A DNA stretch of 64,000 bases from Homalodisca vitripennis (Eukaryota > Arthropoda > Insecta > Hemiptera > Cicadellidae), in the NCBI RefSeq assembly GCF_021130785.1, contig NC_060214.1, forward strand, positions 45,817,001 to 45,881,000, read 5' to 3'. The notes under the pieces are model-generated. The model searched no databases, was not told where the DNA came from, and saw nothing but the letters and a program-made list of their open reading frames with translations. A program made the position numbers and the translations under genes. Shown here one piece after another: positions 23,830 through 35,335 of the stretch. Numbering within the stretch: position 1 is the stretch's first letter; every line of letters begins with the position of its first letter.

Positions 23830-24057
23830 GTAATTCGGATGTCACATAATTCAGCGGAAAACAAAAGTAATCAACCTCTAGCAGTGACTTCCGAGTATCT
23901 ATTTCCGGAATTACTCTCTGAGCCACTGCGGCTACTAGTTTTATTGGCGGCTTATCCATTTTTATCCTACACGCTTATCCCTGCTTGGATATTACCAGAG
24001 ATATACAGAGAGGTAAATAAATATCGGGCTGCAAAAAAAGTTTACAAAAATGTATGA
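23830..24057 (+). repeat. Block M, copy 2, with a 72-codon open frame
   Basis: gtcacataattcagcgg, caaaagtaatcaacct, ttccgag, ctatttccgg and tatccctgcttgg match 42270-42460 and 28240-28430. The frame from ATG 23839 (MSHNSAENKSN...) is open to 24057 and would include a hydrophobic stretch LLVLLAAYPFLSY. The same frame in copy 4 has one TAG and in copy 3 several stops. Comparing copies 2 and 4 codon by codon gives about 6 silent and about 19 replacement changes, as expected for neutral drift. I therefore annotate it as repeat rather than gene, while noting it as the only M copy with an intact frame. Confidence 0.6.
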
Positions 24058-24902
24058 TAGCTTGTATGATTTCTCACTATTTAAATGAAAATACAAAGAA
24101 GGATAGGTAATACGTATACACTTACAATCTAAAAATACAATATAGAGAAGCTCAAAAACTAAACATAAATTAGTAATTCAGTTAAATAATAAAGTTTTAG
24201 TCAAGTAATCATGCATATATGAATTGCCTTGGAGGATAGTTACAGAATAGGAAGTGGTTTTTGCTGAAATATTTAAGTTTAACCAATCTAAAATGGTTTT
24301 AACTATTTTAAAATTATTACATGTAATATGCCTTAAAAACCTTAAACTGCGCTGCTACATGTTCAAAGCACTATTCCTCAAAGCCCCGTTTGGATGCAAC
24401 TATTGGCGTTTTTCTAAATAAAACGTAGAATAATAATAAAAAATGCCTAAGTGTATATAAGGTTGGAATTAAATTTTAATTTGCGTATTTTCTACATTAT
24501 ATTCATTCTGCAGAAAAAATAGAAAACTACTTTCGTTCGACAAAGATATTAGACATACAAAATGTTGATATTTTTAAAAGAAAGTGTACTCTTATGTGTG
24601 AAAATTTCAATGTAATTTGCATGCAATAACTTTTTCAGTAATCCTCAAGTTACATCCTCAAATGTTGTCAGAGCCAGCACAACTCTGTGTAGATATAGTT
24701 AATTATTAAGTTAATTACATTAGCTGCCATCGTATTCCATTGCATTCTACATCATACGTATTATGCAATGCTAATGTTTGTTAAAATACAAAATCTTGTA
24801 TTTACTAGATTTATTATTTAGCAATTTGATATAGTGTACAGAAAATATTTATACTTGACTTTAAATCTTTCTAATTTTCTTAGAATTTAAATAAATAAAT
24901 AA

Positions 24903-24908
<6 letters not shown>

Positions 24909-24958
<50 letters not shown>

Positions 24959-25011
24959 TTATATATAAATATATACGAGTATATCTTTATATATATATAT
25001 ATATATATATA
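24909..25011. repeat. Compound (TA)n microsatellite
   Basis: 48 bases of TA, then an interruption (tctttatatataaatatatacgagtatatc), then about 23 more bases of TA. Confidence 0.93.
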
Positions 25012-25999
25012 ATTTATGTTAAATATAAACAGCTAAGTGTTCATGATCTACGGAATTGTGGCAATTAAAACAGAACGAGTCCAAGTCACATAGGAATAAC
25101 TCACTTAATAATTATATCAAGTTCAATATTTATGTCAATTAAGACCTATTTTGGCGTATTTTACGTGATAATACCTTACTAAAAATGTTAACACCAGACA
25201 AAGTTTGTTTTTGTAACGCATATGGGGTCCTAACCTATCCAGAAATGTATTTTATTGGATACTACACACAAGTAGGGAGTAGCATACAAAGGGGTTTGTT
25301 TGTATGTTAAAAAGATTTATATATGTTACGAAATACTTTCTAAAAGTCATTTATTTCTAAAAAGGGCAATTTTCTCCTGACAATGACAATTATAACTACA
25401 TAGCTCTCACGTGGCTAAAACGCTTCGTTCAAGTCTCATTTCATTCATAACACGTTCTACGGAGAATCAGAGATACATTTCATCAGATCCAAAGCAATTT
25501 TTAGATACCCAAGCAGACCTAATAGAAAATCTGCCAGAATGCTGAGTGATAGATTACAACGGTGTTCGGTCAAATCCCATGGATAGGCACGGGATTTGTT
25601 TGATTGTTATAAATCAAACAAACTCTTATATTTATAAATTAAGTTCCATGTAAAATTTAAGAATTACAGTTTTTTTTTTCGAGATACCCTATGGGTAGCT
25701 ACGACACGTACACTGTCAACTACATGTTTATCATGTAAAATAATTAGTTACTGACCACTAAATATGACAAAATATAATTTAACTTGCTAGATCTCTGTCT
25801 GTCAACATATTCGTTTATGCCATGATTTTCTCGTTACTTTCTTGGTTAGCCGTAAGATTATTTTAAAAGTGGTCTGTAACGTCCACATTAATTCCATGGA
25901 GTAACGTGCACGGTCATCAAACTCATGTTTTTACCGAGTATCAATAATTTACATGCAAACTTTCAAGTCTTCAGGTCTCATATATTTCGAAACATTGTG

Positions 26000-26320
26000 T
26001 GGAAAGGCAGACGAAAAATTATTTTTTCCATGCCATTTAGAACACTAGGGTATACATTTCTTGCTTGCATTAATCGTTGTAGTACATCATAGATCCTTTC
26101 ATTTTTTTAGAAATGAAAACTGATTGATTTATATAGCAGTAACATATAATACATTACTTTAACAACTAGCTACAATAATAGACTAGCTATATTGTAACAC
26201 TGTTCCTGAACGGTATCAATCAATCAACACAACACATTTCATTAAATTGTAACTTATTAGATTGGTCGCGGCTGTATGTGTTATTTGGTTACCTGTTGAT
26301 ACGTACCTTGATTTATATCT
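26000..26320 (+). repeat. Blocks P2 and Q, copy 3
   Basis: tttccatgcc, gtagtacatcatagatcc, aacactgttcctgaacgg, aaattgtaacttatta and ggttacctgttgatacgt align with 22590-22920. The order and spacing are preserved. Confidence 0.6.
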
Positions 26321-27342
26321 ATTCTGATAATATTGTTTTAAACCTATTTACAAGGGATCTACAATTAGTTTTTAATGGTTAATATTATTTTTATTAATTT
26401 GTATAATGCGTTGGTAGTTTTAGACCCTAACAGTTGGTTGATCTTTTGAATCTTTCTTTGCTTATTGGAAAAATTTCAAAGTTTACGTCGTAAATATGTA
26501 AAACGTTCCCACGAATTACTTTATTAAATAATATTTTGTTCTTTTATTGTTTTGTATATTTTGTTTATATAAAGGAAAATAAAAGTGAGTAATGGTCAAT
26601 TAAAAGGTAACTAAAAATCAGAAATTGTATTATTGATCAATGTACGTATTTCTTTATACTTATTCGTTATTAAGCTCGTATACAGTAGTGTTTTATGGCA
26701 AAAGTTTTTAATAATATATATTTCAAAATAACAATTTTTTAAATTGCCTTAGAGAACAGTTATCCTTCTGATTTTTATATTTTGTAACGCCATGTCATCG
26801 TCGATAAAGTGAAAGTGCTGAAACATGATTCGTAATTATAACGCTATTATTATTGTATTTAAAATATATAAATGAAAAAATAACATTTTCTTAAATAAAA
26901 CAAGGATAAAAATGTACTAACATTGTCCTATAATACCGCAATTGGAAGTATTCTGAACATTAAACCATCTTGTTTATCATAGCTATGTTACAAATTTTGA
27001 TCAGAATCAGATAATCATTTTAATGTAAATATTATTATAATACCATTTTCACATTCAAAACAAATTATTGGAAAAATACATTTTTTCAAGCACATATTTT
27101 ATTATAGCTCTAATTTTACCATATTATTATATCTAAAATTATTCTAAATTACAAGATAAAAACATGTTAAATTAATGTACTTCGAAAGGCTAAGTTACAA
27201 TGTCTACGTAAAAGTTATTTTCTAAAAAGTCAATAAACAGTACAATATAAGTTGCTACATTAGAAAAGTATCAAACTGCACAGTTTAAAACCAATAACGA
27301 TCATATAAGTCCAAGCTAAAATTACTGACAAATATTTATATG

Positions 27343-27685
27343 CCGGGCCGTACTCAGCATTGGTGGGCCCTGGAAAATATATTCGGCCGGGCCTCGTCAT
27401 GTCTCGCCACCGCGCCCTCGTCACACCGCTTCACCCACTTCCCACTCACTACTAAAAAAAACTAATGAAAAAATCGTTATATTTTGTTACGTATAGTAAG
27501 ATTCAATATATGTTACTAAAATAAGCAATGAAAAACTTACTACTTTTGCCATTTTAAGCATTCATTAACAGTGAGAACTCTAAGAATGCACCTTCAAACA
27601 TACGTGTGGCGGGCCAAGCCACAGCCTCTTCAGGACCTGGGCCAAGGTAAAATTGTCCGAAAAAACTGGTCTGAGTACGAGCATA
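27343..27685. mobile_element. G+C-rich insertion, possible non-autonomous DNA transposon
   Basis: Both ends are strikingly G+C-rich (gccgggccgtactcag, ggtgggccctgg and ccgcgccctcg on the left; gtggcgggccaagcc and gacctgggcc on the right) inside AT-rich DNA. gtactcag near the left edge and ctgagtac near the right edge are inverted. tttatatg (27335-27342) and attatatg (27686-27693) flank it and could be an 8 bp target duplication with one mismatch. It sits between Q and R of tandem copy 3 and is absent from the other copies, which supports insertion. An 8 bp duplication would fit the hAT superfamily, but the short arms make this uncertain. Confidence 0.5.
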
Positions 27686-27944
27686 ATTATATGTAATTAT
27701 TATCAATATGGAATTAAAATATTTACTCCCTTTGATGGTATAACATACAAATATGTAATATTTAAAACATTGCTAACGTAAATATAATTGATTTTTTATA
27801 GCGTGAACACTATAATATGTTATGCCTAACCAATTAATTCATTTGAAATTATAAAAAGCCTAGTTAAATTAAAAAAAATTACTTTTAAAACCATCAGGTT
27901 ATCTACTGTCTTTAACAATCTTATGATTTTTTTCACAAAGGTCT

Positions 27945-28140
27945 TTGACTATGCTTTTGTGTCTTACTTGAGTACAACCAAGGTTTCGAGCAATAAAGTA
28001 GACTCAATTCCAGGCCCTAATCTGTTCCACTGGGACTAATTCACTTTTTAAGCCACAAGTGAAACCCAACCTTTAGAATTTGTAAACTCGATTTGCCCTC
28101 TAATTAAGATTGTTTTATATGTTAAACTACCTTTTCTATG
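27945..28140 (+). repeat. Block R, copy 3
   Basis: gagcaataaagtagactcaa, cctaatctgttccactggga, aatttgtaaactcgatttgc and gttaaactaccttttctatg match the other R blocks. Confidence 0.65.
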
Positions 28141-28239
28141 GTCTAAGGCTTTGATTTAATTCAATTGAGTTATTTATAATTTCATGTATTAAGTCCTAAT
28201 TACATTAGATATGTGCACACAATTTATTGTGTTCTAGGT

Positions 28240-28430
28240 GTCACATAGTTCAGCAGGATTCAAAACTAATTAAGACCACCCAGATGATTACGAGCCTTCA
28301 TTTCTGGAATCTTTCATTAAGTCTCTTTGGTTATTGGTTTTGTTGCGATACAGTTATTTATTGACTACACATTTTTCCTGCTTGGACAATACTTGAGACG
28401 AGATACATAGAAATTGTTAAAAGTGAAATA
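28240..28430 (+). repeat. Block M, copy 3
   Basis: gtgtcacatagttcagcagg, ttcatttctggaatct, ttggttattggttttgttg and tcctgcttgga align with the other M blocks. In the frame open in copy 2 it has several stops. Confidence 0.6.
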
Positions 28431-29309
28431 GATGTTTAAAAAAGCTTTAACGGCTACGATAACATTTTATTCAAATGCTATTAAAATAGAGATAATAAAA
28501 CATGTATCTTAACGGTAATAAGATAAAATATGGATAAACCCAATAACCCATTATAACATTTTAATTTGCGGCTTTTCATCAATGAACAGGAAGAAAAGCG
28601 GATACAAACATTAAAAAAATTATTTATTTAGTTATAATACATAATTTAATTTTTTCTTAAAAATGTTAAACTATTTTATTGTAATCACCTTGTATTTACT
28701 TTATTATATTTACTGAATTTTATTTTTGAAAAACTAATCGGCCACTTGATCTTATGCAAGGTTGAAAACAATAAATAAAAGATGTAAAATAAAATATTAT
28801 GTTCACATTATGCAAAAATGTATATTTTATGACACAACTGAATAGCGTCTTGAACCTTTTCAACACTATCCAACAATGAAATTCATATTTTATTGTGTAG
28901 TTCTTTCCCTAGAATCGTTTATCTATAAAAATAATGTTGTACATCATTTACAATTAAATAACAATTTTAATAGAAATGTAATTACTGTTTAATTAAAGTT
29001 ATAAACCATGATCAGAACATTACTTTGCAAAATCTCCTGTTCTTTTAAAATGGCCGACTTGTATACCATGTTTTCATAAACTGAACTAAAAAAACTAGTT
29101 TTTTAAGTAGTTTATTTACTATACAGTAATAAAACTTTAATCCTCAAACTCTTATGTGTATATATTAAATTACATTGCTTATTATTCAAATTTTTTGACC
29201 TATTTTAATGAAGTATATTTTCTATAGAACACAGCTTGTGATTTTAATAACGGATACGTTTAACCTTCATTAGGACAAATATGATAGTACGCTTTTGATC
29301 TCAACAGTA

Positions 29310-29870
29310 TACAATATTCAGTAGTTAATGTGGTTGTGAAGAATGAAATTCGAATTGCCACATATTGAATTATTCCAGGCAGCACGGTCAGAAATCCAAT
29401 GGAATGCATTTAATTTTCAATTAAAATTTATTAAAAATTTCTGTTTTGAAAACATTTCAAAATAGATTTTCTTTTGTTAAAAATCCAAAAAACCTCATAT
29501 TTATGATTTTTTTTATCAGTACGTTTTGCAAAGTCACTTAATATTAAAGAAATATATCTACAGTAGATACATCTATCCACCCACAGTAGGAACTATAAAC
29601 CACATTAGTAAATACAGTAGTCTTAAAACCTGGAAACATATATATTGGAGGAATTCTCTCATTATTACTAATTAAATTTTATTTTGCGAAGCTTGATAAT
29701 ATAGTTGTATAGTTAAATAAAGTGTACGTTGAGGGAAGGTAATAATACAGACTCTAGATGGCCTGAGCTTACACTCGCCAAACCCAATTATTTGGCGATT
29801 GATGGCGCGTCATAATCTCTATATGATTAACTCCTAGCTCGAAACATGATTCCCATTGAAGTCATTAAAA
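29310..29870 (+). repeat. Block N, copy 4
   Basis: Aligns with 5330-5920 through ttattccaggcagcacgg and gatggcgcgtcataatctct followed by atgatta. The (TA)n/(GA)n tract of copy 1 is absent here. Confidence 0.6.
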
Positions 29871-31039
29871 TTCGAATTAAAAATTTATTAACACACACAG
29901 ATTAAAATTTTTTAACCTATGCAAAATGATTATCTTTAAAATCCTATGTTTAATAGATAGAGCATGGAAAGAGGGTAATTACAACAATGTATGTGATGGC
30001 GCCAGCCTCTGCGGCTCTCTAGTGTCTGATAGTAACAGCGGCACCCTTTCAGCAAATCAATTTCGAATTTTTTTATATTAAGAGCCTCGCACTCCTACAC
30101 ATTCTCTTTCCCTCCCTAAAATGGAATCCGTAAGCTTCTACAACAGTTGCAACGGTACCTTTGTTGTATGTGCCTTTTGACAGCTGTTGTGTTACTTTAT
30201 TATTGGTCTTTCACAGGAAGAGAGATTTCCTCGAACTTTTTTAGTCTGATATTCTCTAAAAAAATAGTGTGTTCTTTTCGGGTGCCAATTATTAGTAGTT
30301 GGCATCCTCCCTATTTTTCATTCAATCCCTGAATTGTAGGTGTAATAGGGCCATTAAAACTTGTTTTGTTGTTAACAGCAGTTAAAGCACGACTTATTGT
30401 TATTATAACACAATCGTCAATGTGTTTCCCCGCCATAAACCTTAGTTGCCCTCTAATCAAAAGTCACTGAAATGTTTAATAAAAACATTCGCAGGCTAAA
30501 ATGTATATCCATTGCTTTACGGGTTTTTCTCAGATTTTAATTGTAATTTATTTTTATTCTTAAGAATAGAACGTCTTTTAAAATTGTATATCAACTATAA
30601 TGTAAACAAAAATATTCAACCATTTAATTTTTATTCATTCTCTTAAAAACCTATTCCTGTTGTACGAAGAAGGAATGTGTAAGACCTGAAGAAAACTTTA
30701 TTTTTAGAACAATCGCGATCGTTCAGTGATACAACAAATCAGTAACGCTACGTTTTGTGATTAGCGTCACAACGCTCTGGTGTGATTTGTTTATTATGTA
30801 TATTTATGTGTTACTGGTTGATTATGTGTTACGTTAGTTTTTTAACTGAAGAATAAATCAGATTCCAGATCTTGAAACGAAGTGTTAATGATTTTGTGTC
30901 ATTGAAAGTTGGCAAACGTACGGAAAAGCTAGTTTCCTTTACAATCCATCCATCATCAATATCAAACCTCAAAAAAAAAATATAACGTTTTTGCTATATT
31001 GTTAACTACTAGTTTGCCAAACATTGAGTTTAATTATTG

Positions 31040-31705
31040 AGCATGGTACTCCACAGGATACAGTCAAACACTAGGGAATAAATTTTATTGATTTATATAA
31101 TGTAATAGCCGGAGATTAGCCCTTCCTTTTGACAATACCTCAATTAAGGAAGAAGAGTCTGGATATAGCATTTATGCATATTACAGAGCGTGAGTTAATT
31201 TTTCCTATACAATGAACTGCAAGTTTCATGTTTTACAACCTCGTATTTTTCACTTTATAGCACAAACAAATAGTTTAGCTTAAATGTTCTAATAGTTACA
31301 TGGTATAAATAAAATTATTTTATTTTATTCTATGCAATAATTACTGTTATTTGATTAAACTTAGCTTTAAAATCATAAAAAGTATTTTTAAACTGCATCT
31401 ATTTACCAGCATTTTAAAGAAAAAATAAATTATACATAAAACTTCATTTTCACTTGGCAGAGAATACTAGAACTATACAATCGTTTGTGCATATGTTATA
31501 AATAATTAAAAACACACACGTGTATTAAATAAAGGTTTGCCTAGAAGGTACTATCAGGAAGAACAATGTATGTGAGGGGAGGGGAATCTGGGAGTTACAG
31601 ATTGTGTTCTCTCTCCAACTGTCATACTTTTATTGCAGCGTTGAAAACAGATTTTCCATATCGAAATACTTTGTCATAAATCTTATTCATATATAGAGTT
31701 CTTTA
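31040..31705 (+). repeat. Block S, copy 4
   Basis: Aligned over its whole length with 14640-15330. The last 170 bases are far more similar than the rest, with a run of identity around 31594-31625. Confidence 0.8.
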
Positions 31706-31894
31706 ATGCAGGACAATATGTACAGTTTTCAACAAAAATAATTTCATTTCAAGTTTAAAATTTGTAATAATTTATACATTTCACTTTTAAATCAAAATAC
31801 TTGTATTGTTTTCATCTCTGTATTTTTTTTTTAATTTTTGAATAATATATAGCAACTATAAAAGTATTGCAATATTACAATGTAGTTTACATTT

Positions 31895-31898
<4 letters not shown>

Positions 31899-31940
<42 letters not shown>
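31899..31940. repeat. (TA)n tract at the left edge of the Helitron-like element
   Basis: About 42 bases of TA ending in A immediately before TC. The matching TA tract resumes at 34894 after the element, so the element appears to split a single microsatellite. Confidence 0.93.
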
Positions 31941-31943
<3 letters not shown>

Positions 31944-32154
31944 TATATACTATACAGCCGCATGTGAAACTGACTGACTGACTGATATATGTATACAAAT
32001 TCTAACCTACTTCTAGAAGTGCTAGAAACTTGAAATTTTGCACGCAGGTACCTTTTGCCGTGTAACCAACAGGAAAAGTCTGAAAACCTTGAATTTTTCA
32101 TTTTAAACCTCTAAAAAAATTCGCAAAAAACGCGCAATTTTTACCCTTGCAAGC

Positions 32155-33330
32155 CTTTTTTGTAAGCCCGATAGCGGACGAACCGTTTGAGCTAGCTCGG
32201 ATCTGACGGAAAATCGTTGGTCAGGAATGAAGTGAACTACAAAAAAGGTCAAGTGACTTTTTACTCTATTTTCCATGGTTAGGCGACAAAACGCTCGAAT
32301 ATTTGACATTCCAGAGATTTTTTCGCTAAAAATAATGTTTTGGGCCCGATAGCGGCCGAACCGTTGGTCGTAGCTCAATTCTGATTGACCCATCAAATTA
32401 TCACATTGCACGATCTACAGAAAAGAACCAGTGACATTTTGCCCTATATCTATTGGTTTGACCGAAAAACGTGATTATGTGCAATTTTTTGTAATTTTTA
32501 CGTGAAAATTTTGTTTTTGAGATCGATAGCGGCGAAACCATTGGTCGGAGGTCAAAATAAAACACAGGTTAGATTTAGGGAATAATGTGATCTACAAAAA
32601 ATCGTGGGACTTTTTACTCTATCTCCATTAGTTTGACCGCAAAACGCGATTAAGTGAAAATATTTGGAAATTTTCGCCTAAAAATTTACATTCCGAGCTT
32701 GATATTGGCTAAATAGTTGGTCGTAGCTCAAACAACAATGTCATTGGGACTTATGAAAGAGCGCGATCTACAAAAAAGGTTTAGTAACATTTTGCCCTAT
32801 CCTCAATGGTTTGGCCGAAAAACGCGTTTAAACGCATTACTTTTTTCCGTTAAATTTGTAATTCTGGGCTACATTGCAGTCAGCAGTTTGTTTAGCACTA
32901 AATGTAAAATGTTAATTCAATACAAAATAAGGCGATCTACAAAAAGGATTAAGTGACTTTTTACTCTATCTTCATTGGTTTAGCCGTAAAACGTGATTAT
33001 GATGAAAATTGCACTTAAAAACTTACCTTCCGGGCTCGATGGTGACCGAACCGTTGGTTCTAGCTTAAAACTACAAACTGTTTTGATTAGTAATTGAAGC
33101 GGTCTACAAAAAGGTTTAGTAGCTTTTTGCTCTATCTTTATTTTTTTGGCTTATAAATGCTAATATTATGTAATTTTGACGTGATAATTTTGTTTCTGAA
33201 GTGTATAGCGGTCGAACCTTCAGTCTTGATTAAATATGAAAGTTTCCACTAAAATAAAATGACAAGGTGTATAAAAAAAGGTCTAGTAACTTTTTGTCGT
33301 ATATTCTTTCGCAAGTCGTAAAATAGTAAA
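32155..33330 (+). repeat. Seven degenerate ~175 bp tandem repeats inside the Helitron-like element
   Basis: Each repeat has gatagcgg-cgaaccgttggt..agctc, then gatctacaaaaaaggt-aagtgactttt, then ctctatc-ccatggtttg-ccg and aaaacgcg. The gatagcgg-type words fall near 32168, 32349, 32524, 32701, 32873, 33041 and 33203, so the spacing is about 162-181 bases. Repeats become more diverged toward the right. Apparent ORFs on both strands (for example 32103-32411 minus) have no domain and reflect this G+C-richer DNA. Confidence 0.75.
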
Positions 33331-33684
33331 ATATTTGCCGTGTATTGAAAATTTTTGGAGATTTTAATTTATATGCGACTAATATTTGTGCAATTCATTC
33401 CAGATTCCGATTGCACTAACTTTGCTAGGTTAACGAGTGAATACAACCCCTGATTTTAACTTGGCTAAGAGTTAGCTAATCCTCAATAGTAGATAGGGAC
33501 AGAGTGCTTTTTAATTAATTTAATGAATTAGTGATTCCTTATTAACACTCTGGTATGGAATGATAATTTCCTAAGTATTTGTAACCTCTGATCAACGTTT
33601 TTTTTGATAAAAATTACTGTACACATATTTTTGTAACACAGACACACATTTCCCAGAAAAGTACAACGCGTTAACCCCCTATAG

Positions 33685-34620
33685 CATAACCCCTCCCGCG
33701 AATTTCCTGTTAGATGAATTCCTGATTAAATTAAACCCCCTGATCAACTTAATAATCTGATAAAGTTAGTTTTTACCATAGTTGCCTAGTGCAGTCTTTT
33801 CTCCCAAGCTCTGTACTGCAAAACTAGAGGGCGTAGATGAAATCAGATAGCAGAATCCTCCTTCAATTTTAAATTATCTACAAGTAAGGTTTAATCACTT
33901 TTTGTCGTATCTCTAACGGTTAAGCAACGAAATGCTCTTTAAATCAAAGCTTTGGTTAAAATTAACCACCCTACTTTCGTAAACGACTAACTAGTATACG
34001 TCTACTGGAGCACATCGTGAATTTGCTGAGCGTTAGCGAAGGTAACATTAAACCCCCCTGGAATTTCCTTGTATCACCAGATAACCTCCTGAGTAAGTTA
34101 AACTCCCTGATGTCTTAAACCCCGGTAACATTAACCCCTCCCCCGGGGAATTTCCTGGTATGACCAGATATACTCCTGAGTAAATCAATTTCTTAATCTT
34201 TTAAATATTACTGACTTAGATTGATTACTCTTCAGGTAACAACACAGCTTTCCTCATAACGCCCTGTGGTACCACGTAATATTTTAACCCTCGATAACAT
34301 TAAACCCCCTCCCGGGAATTTCCTGGTATGACTAGGTAAACTCCTGAGCAAACATTAACCCCCTAAACAACTTAAAAATACAGATTAAGGTCGGTTTTTT
34401 GTTATATTGCACTAAAAAATTCACTATAGCTGACCAGTGCAGACTTTAATCCAAGCTTTGTACTGCCTAAATTATAAGTCGTAGCTTAAATCTTATGGCA
34501 TAATCGAAAGACAAAATTAAATTTCCGACAAGAAAGGTCCAGTCACTTATTTTCGTATCTCTAATGGTTAAGCCGTAAAACGCTCTAAAATCCAAAAGTT
34601 TGGGTAAATCCGGAAAATTA
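33685..34620 (+). repeat. Second repeat family inside the Helitron-like element
   Basis: gaatttcctggtatgaccag with nearby ttaaaccccct recurs near 33698, 34059, 34147 and 34314. A longer unit (tgcagtcttt, aagctctgtactgc, gtaaggtttaatcac, tttcgtatctctaa-ggttaagc) recurs at about 33791-33960 and 34438-34610. gctgagcgttagcgaag occurs at about 34026 and 34751. The arrangement suggests an internal duplication of about 650-730 bases. Confidence 0.65.
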
Positions 34621-34857
34621 AACTACGATATACAAACATAATCTCTGACTTTAGTTACCATCAAATTCTTCTTGACTTCTAATTTTGCGAACACATAACT
34701 TAACTGTTCTACGATATCTATTGATTATTAATACACACCACACATCAATTGGCTGAGCGTTAGCGAAGCATTACGACCCTTTACGACCTCATGTCTGAAT
34801 TAAACCAATCACCAAATTCCGCTTATCCCCGAATTTCAGAGGGATCATCATGGGGGC

Positions 34858-34877
34858 CTGGGGGTGTCGCCCCCCAG
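34858..34877 (+). repeat. G+C-rich 3' subterminal hairpin of the Helitron-like element
   Basis: ctgggggtgtcgccccccag pairs over at least 7 bases around a 5-6 base loop. It lies 16 bases from the proposed 3' end, close to the usual 10-15 for Helitrons. Confidence 0.7.
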
Positions 34878-34893
34878 CGAGCCCGAAGGCCAG

Positions 34894-34912
34894 TATATAT
34901 ATATATATATAT
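34894..34912. repeat. (TA)n tract at the right edge of the Helitron-like element
   Basis: 19 bases of TA directly after ccag, the likely continuation of the tract at 31899-31940. Confidence 0.9.
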
Positions 34913-35194
34913 GTATACTGATAAAATAACAGCGTAAACCGGAAACTAAATAAAGTAATATACAATATATATAATAAAATAGGTAAATAAAATAAATAGC
35001 TAAATCGCGGGATTTTATAATAAACAAAAATATACATTAAAAATTACTAAATTATTACTACTTGTCAATACTGAGAAAAATTTATTACTAATTGAAATAC
35101 AGTATATTATATACGATATTTAAGAGAAGGGTAGTGGCCACAACTTTTTGTATTTATATAAAAGATGAAACCCTTAAATCCTTCCTTCATGGAA

Positions 35195-35335
35195 GCTATA
35201 AAACGACTTCAAAGTGATATTACCTGAGGTTCTAGATTAGACTGTTTTCCCTTAACCATCTAACTACATAGAAAGACATAGAATTTAACGTTTTGGTTTC
35301 AACTGCCTACTCCCAAGTACAGAAGTTACATATAG
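35195..35335 (+). repeat. Block A, copy 4
   Basis: caaagtgatattacctgagg and tttcaactgcctactcccaa match copy 2 (16505-16620) and copy 1 (6490-6660). Confidence 0.65.

Larger units (their letters stand above)
14640..24057 (+). repeat. Tandem copy 2 of the diverged ~10 kb segment
   Basis: Contains S (14640-15330), A (16505-16620), B (17765-17965), F (18130-18370), G (18700-18930), C' (19230-19420), I (19660-19760), M' (21740-21890), P (22215-22460), P2 (22590-22760), Q (22765-22920), R (23550-23700) and M (23830-24050). It is the least interrupted copy. Its only obvious insertions are a 236 bp MITE and microsatellites. It aligns best with copy 4 from S through I, and with copy 1 from M' through Q. 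Confidence 0.65.
24060..28440 (+). repeat. Tandem copy 3 (short, internally deleted)
   Basis: Only the end of the unit can be recognised: P2 (26000-26150), Q (26160-26320), R (27945-28140) and M (28240-28430). Blocks S, A, B, F, G and I were not found between 24.1 and 25.9 kb. The simplest reading is a large internal deletion; unequal exchange between neighbouring copies is another. A 343 bp G+C-rich insertion lies between Q and R. Confidence 0.5.
31941..34893 (+). mobile_element. Helitron-like non-autonomous element
   Basis: It begins TCCTATATACTATACAGC, with TC as expected for a Helitron 5' end, and is preceded by A. It ends ...aaggCCAG followed by T. Sixteen bases before that end is the hairpin ctgggg(g)...(c)ccccag. 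Host TA microsatellite lies on both sides, so the element sits between A and T without target duplication, the Helitron rule. The canonical 3' end is CTRR; here it is CCAG, one base off, which is the weak point. It has no Rep/helicase coding sequence. The interior is two sets of degenerate tandem repeats. G+C content and CG-containing words (gatagcgg, cgaaccg, aaaacgcg) set it apart from its neighbours. It lies between blocks S and A of tandem copy 4 and has no counterpart in copy 2, confirming insertion. Confidence 0.6.

Noticed and set aside
32103..32411. 102-codon ORF on the minus strand
   Set aside because: It covers non-coding tandem repeats of the Helitron-like element. Neighbouring repeat units do not keep the frame.
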